This document shows positions 1 to 9,012 of a DNA stretch of 25,735 nt, one piece after another; the stretch's first letter is position 1; each line of letters begins with the position of its first letter. The notes beneath the pieces are model-generated. The model saw only the letters and a program-made list of their open reading frames with translations. It ran no database searches and was not told where the DNA came from. Position numbers and translations under genes: made by a program. Origin of the DNA: Tubiluchus corallicola (lineage: Eukaryota > Priapulida > Priapulimorpha > Priapulimorphida > Tubiluchidae); contig JAQGDQ010001780.1 of the NCBI GenBank assembly GCA_030141605.1, forward strand, positions 1 through 25,735, read 5' to 3'.

Positions 1-430
1 AATACAATGCAATGCAATGCATTGCATTGCATTGCATGCGTACGTGCATTATTACGTACATTGATACGTAACGCTACGTACATTGCATTGCGTATGGCAT
101 ACATGCCATGCCATGCCATGCAATGCAACGCAACGAAATTCAATGCCATGCAATGCAATTCAATATAAGGCAATGCAATGCAACGCAATACAATACAATA
201 CAATACAATACGTACGTGCGACAATGTCGATACATTACGTGCAATGCAATGCAATGCAATGCAATGCAATGCAATGCAATGCAATGCAATGCAATACAAT
301 GCAATACAATACAATACAATACAATACAATACAATACAATACAATACAATACAATACAATACAATACAATACAATACAATACAATACAATACAATACAAT
401 ACAATACAATACAATATAATATAATATACT
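1..430. repeat. Pentanucleotide satellite block, left flank copy 1
   Basis: Period-5 DNA. A mixed, partly degraded part (1-236, with ACGTACGTGCG-like interruptions) is followed by a homogeneous AATGC array (about 240-297), an AATAC array (about 297-412) and a short AATAT stretch running into the terminus of the 1-kb inverted-repeat element. At 14-25 the array changes strand through the palindrome GCAATGCATTGC. Long open frames here encode only pentapeptide-periodic strings and are not genes. Confidence 0.95.
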
Positions 431-445
431 AGCAATATATATATA

Positions 446-590
446 GCAAGCATACAAAGAGTTTAAGAGTTTACTTTCAGATATAACTATGGAAAGAAAA
501 ATTCCTCACTGAAAATTATAAATAATTTATTCTTAGGGTAAAAATAATTAATTTTTTGATGTTATCATCTATTATATATATATATAATAT
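446..590 (+). mobile_element. Solo terminal fragment of the 1-kb inverted-repeat element
   Basis: This repeats almost exactly the outer ~135 bp of the element at 2020-2919. It starts GCAAGCATACAAAGAGTTTA and carries the subterminal block with TATAACTATGG, TTCCTCACTG and AAAATTATAAATAAT. It has the same upstream context as the full copy: AATAC array, AATAT, then TACTAGCAATATATA. The internal part of the element is missing and AT-rich DNA follows. It is either a deletion derivative or part of a tandem duplication of the [pentamer array + element end] unit. Confidence 0.8.
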
Positions 591-1371
591 AATATAATAA
601 AATCAAAATTAATATAATATAAAATAATATAATATAATATCTAAATATTATATATAATATCAATAAATATAAACCTATAATATTTAATATATATTTATAT
701 TATATTATAATATATTATATATTATAATATATATATTATAATATAATATAATCATTATTATAATTATTATATTATATTATATTATATTATTATTATAATT
801 ATTATTATTATATTATTATAATTAATATTATATTAAAAATATATTATATTATATATTATAATCAATAATACAATAAAATACAATAAAATACAATACAATA
901 CAATACAATACAATACAATACAATACAATACAATACAATAAAATACAATACAATACAATACAATACAATATAATATAATATACTAATAATATATATAACT
1001 AACCTTAAATTAATTATTTACATTCAATATAACTATTAAAAAAAATTCATAATAAATTATAAATAATTACATTATTATATAAAAATAATTAATTATATTA
1101 TATTATTATCCATTATATATATAATATATTATAACATCAAAATTAATATTACACTAAATTAATTATAATTATCATAATAAAATCCCATAATCATAAAATA
1201 ATACCTAACCTATAATTAATATATATAATATAATATAATATAATATAATATAATATAATATAATATAATATATTAATATATTATATTAATATTATATTAT
1301 TAATTAATATATATATTATATTATTATTAATATTATTATTATTATTATTATTACTATTAATATTATACATT
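562..1371 (+). repeat. AT-rich, completely G-free segment (810 nt)
   Basis: Read base by base, this stretch contains A, C and T but no G on the + strand, while it has about 50 C. It includes irregular TTATA/AATAT runs, an AATAC/AAATAC array (about 867-968), a degraded element terminus (about 985-1125) and a TAATA array (about 1220-1271). No gene is visible. G is common in the matching sequences on both sides. The cause (mutation bias, drift or base-calling artefact) cannot be settled from the sequence. Confidence 0.9.
985..1125 (+). mobile_element. Degraded, G-less copy of the 1-kb element terminus
   Basis: Its layout follows the termini at 446 and 2020: AATAC array, TACTA, AT run, then ATTCAATATAACTATT, an AAATTATAAATAATTACATT block and ATAAAAATAATTAATT. 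Every G of the other copies is absent, replaced by A or T or deleted, and some C are changed too. Homology rests on the shared order of blocks and on the near-intact AAATTATAAATAATTACATT core. Confidence 0.6.
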
Positions 1372-1999
1372 GCATTGCAATGCAATACAATACAATACAA
1401 TGCAATGCAATGCAATGCAATGCAATACAATACAATACAATACGATACGATGCGATGCGATGCGATGCGATGCGATGCAATGCAATGCAATGCAATGCCA
1501 TACCATACCATACCATACCATACCATACCATACCATACAATACAATACAATACAATGCAATGCAATGCAATGCAATGCAATGCAATGCAATGCAATGCAA
1601 TGCAATGCAATACAATGCAATACAATGCAATGCAATGCAATGCAATGCATTGCATTGCATTGCATTGCATTGCATTGCGCAATGCAACTGCAATGCAATG
1701 CAATAAATACAATACAAACAATACAATAAATACAATAATACAATACAATACAATACAATACAACAATGCAATGCAATGCATTACGTGCGACGTGCGTACG
1801 TGCATTATGCATTGCAATAAACCATACGTGCAGCCTAATGCAATGCAATGCAATGCAATGCAATGCAATGCAATACAATACAATACAATACAATACAATA
1901 CAATACAATACAATACAATACAATACAATACAATACAATACAATACAATACAATACAATACAATACAATACAATACAATACAATACAATATAATATAAT
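1371..1999. repeat. Pentanucleotide satellite with blockwise variants, copy 2
   Basis: All blocks have period 5 but different letters: CAATG/CAATA mix (1371-1440), CGATR (about 1441-1486), CCATA (about 1498-1535), CAATA, CAATG (about 1556-1648), its reverse complement CATTG (about 1648-1676), a mixed AATAA/AATAC patch, a non-repetitive ACGTGCG-rich patch (about 1780-1838), then CAATG (1838-1872) and CAATA (1872-1990). The strand switches sit at perfect palindromes such as GCAATGCATTGC (1642-1653). The part from 1838 on has an inverted counterpart in the right flank. Confidence 0.95.
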
Positions 2000-2019
2000 A
2001 TACTAGCAATATATATATA

Positions 2020-2919
2020 GCAAGCATACAAAGAGTTTAAGAGTTTACTTTCAGATATAACTATGGAAAGAAAAATTCCTCACTGAAAATTATAAATAAT
2101 TACATTCTTAGGGTAAAAATAATTAATTTTTTTGATGTTATCATCTATTATATATATATATATATAATGGATAATAACATCAAAAAAATTGATCCTCTAA
2201 AATGGCTGTCACATTAATTAGAGTCTGCACTTCTGTTTATACCGTCAGGAAGTCGGGATTCACTGGGAGAATTCAATGAGAACCCTAAACAATTTAAGAA
2301 CCCAGACTGGCTACTGAAATTTTTATATCGTTGAAAACGTTTTCTGATCTCTTTCACTATTAAATAAATTTTTCATCTCAGGTGAAGAGCCTGCATAATG
2401 GCAATAGAGCCTACTCTACGTTATTCTTGCGTGTTTATCCACAATTCACACTCAATCATGTTAACAACTATCTGCCCACATTAGATGCTTGAATATGTTC
2501 ATCTCATGAAGAGGTGTGCTCTTAACGAGCAATTTTGATCAATACATCGGCAACTATTTCGTAACGAGATGGACAGCTGTGTATATATACAGATAGCATG
2601 AAACCCGTTGAAACCGTGAGGTGGGCTTGAAACATAAATGTTCATCGTTATCCTCAAGGGTTTTTCTTATTCACAGCTGTTAATGGAAGTGAATGCCTTT
2701 ATAATCAAGGTTAGGACAATTTCGTCGTACTAAACAGCAAGCAACTAAAGATGCATGAATGATTATCACCATTACTCCTGGGAAACTTGAAGTCTATTCT
2801 GAACTAGCTCACAATGAGACTTTTATCCTAAAAAACGTAATTATTTATAATTTTCAGTGAGGACTTTTTCTATCCATAGTTATAACTGAAAGTAAATCAG
2901 TTAAAATACACGTTCAGGT
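2020..2919 (+). mobile_element. Non-autonomous inverted-repeat element, left copy, inner end truncated
   Basis: An outer terminus (2020-2120) and an inverted copy of its subterminal block (about 2826-2900) flank about 700 bp of non-coding DNA. Shared subterminal pieces are TTACTTTCAG, TATAACTATGGA, TCCTCACTGAAAATTATAAA and TTAGG. The right-arm copy is longer at its inner end and also carries the terminal GCAAGCATACAAAGAGTTTA there. That end is missing here, and CA repeats begin soon after 2919. No transposase-like frame is present. The superfamily is not assigned because no clean target duplication can be read next to the AT runs. Confidence 0.75.
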
Positions 2920-2929
2920 TACACGTACA

Positions 2930-2937
2930 CGTACGCG

Positions 2938-2970
<33 letters not shown>
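2930..2970. repeat. CA dinucleotide microsatellite
   Basis: An ACGTACGCGCACG lead-in is followed by an uninterrupted AC run of about 28 bp ending in ACATATATATT, immediately before the first copy of the 26-bp boundary motif. Confidence 0.95.
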
Positions 2971-2976
<6 letters not shown>

Positions 2977-2977
2977 T

Positions 2978-3003
2978 CTTGTACATTTAATCGTAGTACT
3001 AAT
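2978..3003 (+). repeat. 26-bp microsatellite-boundary motif, copy a
   Basis: CTTGTACAT followed by TTAATCGTAGTACTAAT. Five identical 26-bp copies occur in the window: 2978, 3260 and 23382 on +, 23166 and 25689 on -. Here a CA array lies on its 5' side and an AATAT-type run on its 3' side. Its core TAGTACTA is self-complementary. Confidence 0.85.
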
Positions 3004-3056
3004 GTGTGTATAATATAATATATGTTATCTATAATATAATATAATATAATATACAC

Positions 3057-3103
3057 ACGTACGTACGTATGTATGTATGTATGTATGTATGTATGTATGT
3101 ATG

Positions 3104-3137
<34 letters not shown>

Positions 3138-3220
3138 TGTATGTATGTATGTATGTATGTATGTATGTATGTATGTATGTATGTATGTATGTATGTATGT
3201 ATGTATGTATGTATGTATGT
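3057..3220. repeat. TATG tetranucleotide microsatellite
   Basis: About 160 bp of GTAT/ATGT repeats with one ATAT interruption near 3107, preceded by ACGTACGTACGT. It gives open frames on both strands that are pure repeat translation. Confidence 0.97.
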
Positions 3221-3259
3221 ATATACATATGCTTGTATATATATATATATATACATATG

Positions 3260-3285
3260 CTTGTACATTTAATCGTAGTACTAAT
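3260..3285 (+). repeat. 26-bp microsatellite-boundary motif, copy b
   Basis: Identical to copy a. It follows an AT run with CATATG on both sides and marks the change from microsatellite to unique arm DNA (TATTATGTGTTACTGGCACC onward). Confidence 0.85.
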
Positions 3286-3780
3286 GTGTATTATATGTAT
3301 TATGTGTTACTGGCACCTTTTTAAGAACAAGACTTAAAAGACTTTTAAGCTTTTAAGCTTTTTAAGTGCTGCATGCCAGATTTTCTCTGTCTTTGAAATT
3401 CTAATACTGCCTCAAAGTATTTGAATAAATAAAGTATAAAACTATCCATAGTGTTGTGATACAAAGATATGCCGTTAGACGAACAACGCGTTGAGTTTTT
3501 TGAAAAATATTGCTGAAAAGTTATGAGAACTTTATTTCGCCATATTTTTTCATCAGGTAGACTCTCGACAACAAAAACATCTCTATTTTACAAGTTATTA
3601 GCTACATTCACAAGTGTTTTGATGCCTGAAGATTAAAAACAAAAGTAGGTTTATTTAAACAAACTTGGCATTTCCAGTTCCTAATTTTTGCTAGCAGATT
3701 TTTAATTGATAATAGCATTTTTATTATTTTTAATTTTGACTCTTATAGTGCTACTATGCGCTAGTGCTAGGTCAAGTTTG
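3286..3780. other. Unique arm DNA, no gene seen
   Basis: Single-copy-looking sequence apart from its inverted partner at about 22715-23165. It contains a TTTTAAG/CTTTTAAGC self-complementary cluster (about 3330-3365). No open frame longer than a few tens of codons and no RNA gene was recognised. Confidence 0.6.
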
Positions 3781-5518
3781 TTTATTCTCCGTCTGCTTAG
3801 TATTTCTTACGACGTGTGCTATCTTTGCAGATAGACTGGCAACGTAGTATAGTTTATTCTCCGTCTGCTTAGTATTTCTTACGACGTGTGCTATCTGTGC
3901 AGATAGACTGGCAACGTAGTATAGTTTATTCTCTTACTTATTTCTTACGACGTGTGCTATCTTTGCAGATAGACTGGCAACGTAGTATAGTTTATTCTCC
4001 GTCTGCTTAGTATTTCTTACGACGTGTGCTATCTGTGCAGATAGACTGGCAACGTAGTATAGTTTATTCTCCGTCTGCTTAGTATTTCTTACGACGTGTG
4101 CTATCTTTGCAGATAGACTGGCAACGTAGTATAGTTTATTCTCCGTCTGCTTAGTATTTCTTACGACGTGTGCTATCTTTGCAGATAGACTGGCAACGTA
4201 GTATAGTTTATTCTCCCCACCACCACCAAAACCAACAAAACCGTCTGCTTAGTATTTCTTACGACGTGTGCTATCTTTGCAGATAGACTGGCAACGTAGT
4301 ATAGTTTATTCTCCGTCTGCTTAGTATTTCTTTACCAAAACCAACAAAACCCCCAACCACCAAAACCAACAAAACTCCGTCTGCTTAGTATTTCTTACGA
4401 CGTGTGCTATCTTTGCAGATAGACTGGCAACGTAGTATAGTTTATTCTCCGTCTGCTTAGTATTTCTTACGACGTGTGCTATCTTTGCAGATAGACTGGC
4501 AACGTAGTATAGTTTATTCTCCGTCTGCTTAGTATTTCTTACGACGTGTGCTATCTTTGCAGATAGACTGGCAACGTAGTATAGTTTATTCTCCGTCTGC
4601 TTAGTATTTCTTACGACGTGTGTTATCTTTGCAGATAGACTGGCAACGTAGTATAGTTTATTCTCCGTCTGCTTAGTATTTCTCACGACGTGTGCTATCT
4701 TTGCAGATAGACTGGCAACGTAGTATAGTTTATTCTCCGTCTGCTTAGTATTTCTTACGACGTGTGCTATCTTTGCAGATAGACTGGCAACGTAGTATAG
4801 TTTATTCTCCGTCTGCTTAGTATTTCTTACGATGTGTGCTATCTTTGCAGATAGACTGGCAACGTAGTATAGTTTATTCTCCGTCTGCTTAGTATTTCTT
4901 ACGACGTGTGCTATCTTTGCAGATAGACTGGCAACGTAGTATAGTTTATTCTCCGTCTGCTTAGTATTTCTTACGACGTGTGCTATCTTTGCAGATAGAC
5001 TGGCAACGTAGTATAGTTTATTCTCCGCCTGCTTAGTATTTCTTACGACGTGTGCTATCTTTGCAGATAGACTGGCAACGTAGTATAGTTTATTCTCCGT
5101 CTGCTTAGTATTTCTTACGATGTGTGCTATCTTTGCAGATAGACTGGCAACGTAGTATAGTTTATTCTCCGTCTGCTTAGTATTTCTTACGATGTGTGCT
5201 ATCTTTGCAGATAGACTGGCAACGTAGTATAGTTTATTCTCCGTCTGCTTAGTATTTCTTGCGACGTGTGCTATCTTTGCAGATAGACTGGCAACGTAGT
5301 ATAGTTTATTCTCCGCCTGCTTAGTATTTCTTACGACGTGTGCTATCTTTGCAGATAGACTGGCAACGTAGTATAGTTTATTCTCCGTCTGCTTAGTATT
5401 TCTTACGATGTGTGCTATCTTTGCAGATAGACTGGCAACGTAGTATAGTTTATTCTCCGCCTGCTTAGTATTTCTTACGACGTGTGCTATCTTTGCAGAT
5501 AGACTGGCAACGTAGTAT
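3781..5518 (+). repeat. 72-bp tandem satellite, left array (23 units)
   Basis: The unit runs from TTTATTCTCC through GTCTGCTTAGTATTTCTTAC to AACGTAGTATAG and is 72 bp. I count 23 units by the GCAGATAGACTGGC landmark, plus a broken partial unit near 4313-4330. Each unit holds the hairpin CTATCTTTGCAGATAG. Most units differ only at single positions (ACGACG/ACGATG, CTTTGC/CTGTGC, CGTCTG/CGCCTG). Two units are interrupted by related CCAAAACCAACAAAAC-rich inserts (about 4216-4240 and 4333-4377), and the third unit is about 5 bp shorter than the rest. Confidence 0.97.
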
Positions 5519-5626
5519 ATATTACCCTGGTATAGAACGCTATAAATTTTACAACAGAAATCAAAACCGTCTTGGCAAAGTTATTTATTCTTTCATAAAA
5601 TAGAAATCAGTTTACTTCATCGATTT

Positions 5627-6278
5627 CAGGGCTGGAACTAGATGTGGCAAGCGGGGGGGGGGGCGGAAAAATTTTCTGGGGGGGGCGAGGTATCCGAAGT
5701 GGTTAAATAATGGTTAAGCCAATTTTAACGCCTTTTATACTGCATGCAGGCATATAATTAGCATGTGTGTAGGACGGCGTAGCGGAGAGAGCAATAATGA
5801 GAAAATTAACTCTCTGTTAACCTAACGTTATTAATGTGCCTCTAACTAAATTGTTATTTACAGAAATTTTTCACACACAAGTTTTAAGAAAATAATACGC
5901 AGGAAATAATGTGGAACTATACTTCCTTGGACAAAAAAGTCTAAAGTGTTCAAAAAGTCTCAAATTTCAGCATGGTACCGCTACCACACCAGCATCCTAT
6001 AGCTGTGTTGGCCTGTGTGTAGAGCCTGTGACTGTGTGTGGTCCCTGTAGGCCTACACTGTGATAGGCACCTCTATGCACACTGAGTTTTGTCTGCACGC
6101 ACACTGAAGCTACCAAACATTTTTTTTACCTAATTCTAATTCATATTGAAAATGATTACATGCGAACTGCAATTTTCACTGCAAAAAATATTTGTCCGAT
6201 TTTGCAGTGGGGGGGGGGCGCATATTTTGACAGGGGGCGCCCCCCCCCCCACTCTCGCTCCCCCTAGTTCCGCTCCTG
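5627..6278 (+). mobile_element. hAT-type MITE, left-arm copy
   Basis: A 652-bp element is bounded by a perfect 8-bp direct repeat, ATCGATTT (5619-5626 and 6279-6286). Its ends are CAGGGCTGGAACTAG and, read inward from the other side, CAGGAGCGGAACTAG (12 of 15 identical). An 8-bp target duplication with short CAGGG-type terminal inverted repeats is the hallmark of the hAT superfamily. Both ends carry long G or C runs (11 and 8 G on the left). There is no transposase, so it is non-autonomous. The short frame at 6146-6361 crosses its end and is not a gene. Confidence 0.88.
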
Positions 6279-6286
6279 ATCGATTT

Positions 6287-6714
6287 CTGTGTAATCATTT
6301 TTCTGATTGTAAATTGTCAAAAACCCAAATGAAAATTGACATCAAGACACAATTAATTTAAGTCCCGATCATAATGATTAGTTCATTGAATTCCTATTGA
6401 ATGATTTGTAAAAAAACCAACAAACTTATAAAATTCAGTCTCACAATCACGTAGTGTTTAAACAATGTCATTGTTGCCCGTTTACTTTGTCACAAGTCCA
6501 CAAAGGTCGCCATGGTGATAACACTGTTCTTTTCCTTCTTCGAAGTGAACACGTGACCTAATCCCAGCTATCTCAGTGGCCAGAATTATTGAGTCCTCCT
6601 TACGATAGAGATTAAAACATGCGTCTATCACGTGTCATAGAATCGCATAGTATGTATTGTTCGCGCGGTGAGTTTTATACGTACGCGTCTGGCTCATGCG
6701 ACAAGATCACACCG
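6287..6714. other. Unique arm DNA, no gene seen
   Basis: It is repeated inverted at about 20085-20512. GC is somewhat higher than in its neighbours and there are two CACGTG words. A Kozak-like GCCATGG at 6508 opens only a 14-codon frame. No RNA gene was recognised. Confidence 0.55.
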
Positions 6715-7817
6715 TATTAGGACTTGAGAAACACAGCAAACTGTGGCCTGAGTGAAAGAAAGAACAGCAGAAGTGCCTGCAGTACTCGGGAGTCTGTCAC
6801 GTTGACACAGTATTGGGACTTAAGAAGCAGGGCAGACACACAGCAGGCCTGAGTGAAAGAAAGAAGAGCAGAAGTGCCTGCGGTATTGGGGAGTCTGTCA
6901 CGTTGACACAGTATTAGGACTTAAGAAGCACGGCAGACACACAGCAGGCCTGAGTGAAAGAAAGAAGAGCAGAAGTGCCTGCGGTATTGGGGAGTCTGTC
7001 ACGTTGACACAGTATTAGGACTTAAGAAGCAGGGCAGACACACAACAGGCCTGAGTGAAAGAAAGAACGGCAGAAGTGCCTGCGGTACTCGGGAGTCTGT
7101 CACGTTGACACAGTATTAGGACTTAAGAAGCAGGGCAGACACACAACAGGCCTGAGTGAAAGAAAGAAGAGCAGAAGTGCCTGCGGTATTGGGGAGTCTG
7201 TCACGTTGACACAGTATTAGGACTTAAGAAGCAGGGCAGACACACAACAGGCCTGAGTGAAAGAAAGAACGGCAGAAGTGCCTGCGGTACTCGGGAGTCT
7301 GTCACGTTGACACAGTATTAGGACTTAAGAAGCACGGCAGACACACAGCAGGCCTGAGTGAAAGAAAGAAGAGCAGAAGTGCCTGCGGTACTCGGGAGTC
7401 TTTCACGTTGACACAGTATTAGGACTTAAGAAGCACGGCAGACACACAGCAGGCCTGAGTGAAAGAAAGAAGAGCAGAAGTGCCTGCGGTACTCGGGAGT
7501 CTGTCACGTTGACACAGGATTAGGACTTAAGACGCACGGCAGACACACAGCAGGCCTGAGTGAAAGAAAGAAGAGCAGAAGTGCCTGCGGTACTCGGGAG
7601 TCTGTCACGTTGACACAGGATTAGGACTTAAGACGCACGGCAGACACACAGCAGGCCTGAGTGAAAGAAAGAAGAGCAGAAGTGCCTGCGGTATTGGGGA
7701 GTCTGTCACGTTGACACAGTATTAGGACTTAAGAAGCAGGGCAGACACACACCAGGCCTGAGTGAAAGAAAGAAGAGCAGAAGTGCCTGCGGTACTCGGG
7801 AGTCTGTCACGTTAACA
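6715..7817 (+). repeat. 101-bp minisatellite, left array (11 units)
   Basis: The unit is 101 bp, from TATTAGGACTTAAGAAGCA through GGCCTGAGTGAAAGAAAGAA to CACGTTGACACAG, with unit starts at 6715, 6811, 6912, 7013 and so on. The first unit (96 bp) is the most divergent and the last lacks its end. Variation is combinatorial: TATTGGGG or TACTCGGG, AGCAGGGC or AGCACGGC, AGAGCAG or ACGGCAG. This shuffled pattern suggests unequal exchange or conversion. Confidence 0.97.
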
Positions 7818-8333
7818 CTCTTAGACGTGTGGGCAAATCAATACAAATTCAACGCAGCAATTAAACTAAAAGTGGTTTAAACGTCGCGAAGAGGACGAAC
7901 ATCACCAGGGAGTTAGAGTCGTGGTCAGTAGAACCTGCAAAGTTTATTCTGCTGTAACAGCCATGGTATTCTTACTTTTGGCTATTTCGTTTTGATAAAC
8001 TTAGCACGCCTTAAACTGTCACTTTCCTTCGCTGCAAGTTACTTTGCATAAAACAGCTAGAGTCCTACATCAGTAGAAAACAGACGTGTGTTTGGCAAAA
8101 TCAATTATCTGTATTAATCTTCTTGTCGTTTTACTACATCTAAGCCAATTACTTAGATTTTTTTTAAATAAATAATTAATTTTATTGGCTTCTTATGTAT
8201 ATTAAGTAATGTATTTGTTTTATGTAGGTATCTTCAATTTACATATTCATATGCATATGCAACTTACGTATGTCTTTCTATTCTGAAAACATGAAGTTGA
8301 CAGCAAGCTGCATTTAGCAGGGATTTAGTAAGC
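7818..8333. other. Unique arm DNA upstream of the tRNA gene
   Basis: AT-rich sequence with no open frame worth noting. A CATATGCATATG palindromic word lies near 8249. It is repeated inverted at 18668-19183. Confidence 0.55.
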
Positions 8334-8340
8334 GGGGATG

Positions 8341-8351
8341 TAGCTCAGTGG
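8341..8351 (+). promoter_or_regulatory. RNA polymerase III A box
   Basis: TAGCTCAGTGG matches the TRGCNNAGYGG consensus of the internal tRNA promoter (TFIIIC site). The equivalent in the right arm is 18650-18660. Confidence 0.9.
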
Positions 8352-8383
8352 TAGAGCGTTCGCTTTGCATGCGAAAGGCCCGG

Positions 8384-8394
8384 GGTTCGATACC
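8384..8394 (+). promoter_or_regulatory. RNA polymerase III B box
   Basis: GGTTCGATACC matches the GGTTCGANNCC consensus. It lies 43 nt downstream of the A box, normal for an intronless tRNA gene. The right-arm equivalent is 18607-18617. Confidence 0.92.
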
Positions 8395-8405
8395 CCGCAT
8401 CTCCA

Positions 8406-8411
8406 TTTTTT
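8406..8411 (+). terminator. Pol III T-run terminator of tRNA-Ala
   Basis: Six T follow the discriminator base directly; the right-arm gene has five T. Confidence 0.85.
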
Positions 8412-8453
8412 AATCCCTTTATAACCTTTTGGTAACGTATAACAGGTTGGTCT

Positions 8454-8747
8454 TTGCAATACCGTCTTCACAATTCCGGAGTCGCGTTATATGCGCCTGT
8501 TATTGCTCATTTAGATCTAAAAAAGGTAGATAATAAAGTCTTCAAGGCAGAAGATCTCAGATTAAGAGCAAGTTTGCTTGGAGAATATACTTTTTCGTCT
8601 GGGAACAAGTTGCAACACCAACAGATAAGGTGGTCTGACGTAAACCATGGCCAACTCGAGCAGTTGCCCCCCACCACCTATGCATGCGTGCGTACGTACG
8701 TACCGCACATACATATTTGGATTTCTTTTATGACAGCAGCCCTTTAG
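8454..8747 (+). CDS. Unrecognised ORF, 97 codons, probably decayed
   Basis: The first ~70 residues look protein-like, for example LRLRASLLGEYTFSS and HQQIRWSDVNHGQLEQL. They are kept in the right-arm copy with a few substitutions, including S to A in RWSDV, and one 12-bp in-frame length difference (DLKKVDNKVFK against DLNKVFK). After LEQL the two arms diverge: a 13-14 bp indel and a GCGTACGTAC repeat throw this copy into another frame. No domain, signal peptide or membrane segment was recognised. The ATG lies 49 nt past the tRNA, so this is unlikely to be a true gene start. It could be a fragment of a lost gene or mobile element, or chance. Confidence 0.25.
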   Translation: MQYRLHNSGVALYAPVIAHLDLKKVDNKVFKAEDLRLRASLLGEYTFSSGNKLQHQQIRWSDVNHGQLEQLPPTTYACVRTYVPHIHIWISFMTAAL

Positions 8748-9012
8748 GAGGTGGACCCCACTGGCTGATTGGCGTTTGCTGATTTATGTAATACGACTTT
8801 TTAGTATTAAATAAAAACTGTTGCTGACCATACAAGCTATATTATATAATACTAATCTCAGCATTTAACAACATGCGTGAATTATATATATGGCTTCATG
8901 AAGCATCAACACATTACTAACAAGGAAAATATTTCAGACATATCAGCAAGTTTATGACTTAATATTTGTACGCAAAACACAAACGTATGCTTACAGCCTT
9001 TAACTGAACTTT

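Larger units (their letters stand above)
8334..8405 (+). tRNA. tRNA-Ala(TGC): tRNA-Ala (anticodon TGC)
   Basis: A 72-nt cloverleaf. The acceptor stem GGGGATG pairs with CATCTCC, with discriminator A at 8405. The D arm is in TAGCTCAGTGGTAGAGC. The anticodon stem TTCGC/GCGAA closes the 7-nt loop TTTGCAT, giving anticodon TGC, and the T arm is CGGGGTTCGATACCCCG. The pair at position 3:70 is G:U, the main identity element for alanyl-tRNA synthetase, which agrees with the anticodon. There is no intron and no encoded CCA, as expected for a eukaryotic nuclear gene. A T run follows at once. The right arm has a copy identical over all 72 nt, pointing the opposite way. It is probably functional. Confidence 0.97.

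Noticed and set aside
562-1371. G-free stretch as simple G-to-A hypermutation
   Set aside because: Aligned to the sister copies, lost G positions are A, T or deleted, and several C also changed, so a single deamination process does not account for it.
3025-3337. Frames in the TATG/CA microsatellites, and those at 23036-23481
   Set aside because: Simple-repeat translation (MYVC, IHTY) open on both strands.
4321-4686. Minus-strand 121-codon frame (RNTKQTENKLYYVASLSAKI repeats)
   Set aside because: 72 is divisible by three, so one frame of the satellite stays open. It is lost in other parts of the same array.
6146-6361. 71-codon frame at the end of the hAT MITE, and its mirror at 20438-20707
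   Set aside because: It runs through poly-G/C and the transposon terminus into flanking DNA. The frame changes with G-run length between arms.
8334-8800. tRNA-derived SINE instead of a tRNA gene
   Set aside because: The tRNA is structurally perfect, ends with a discriminator base and Pol III T run, and no SINE body, poly(A) tail or target duplication follows.
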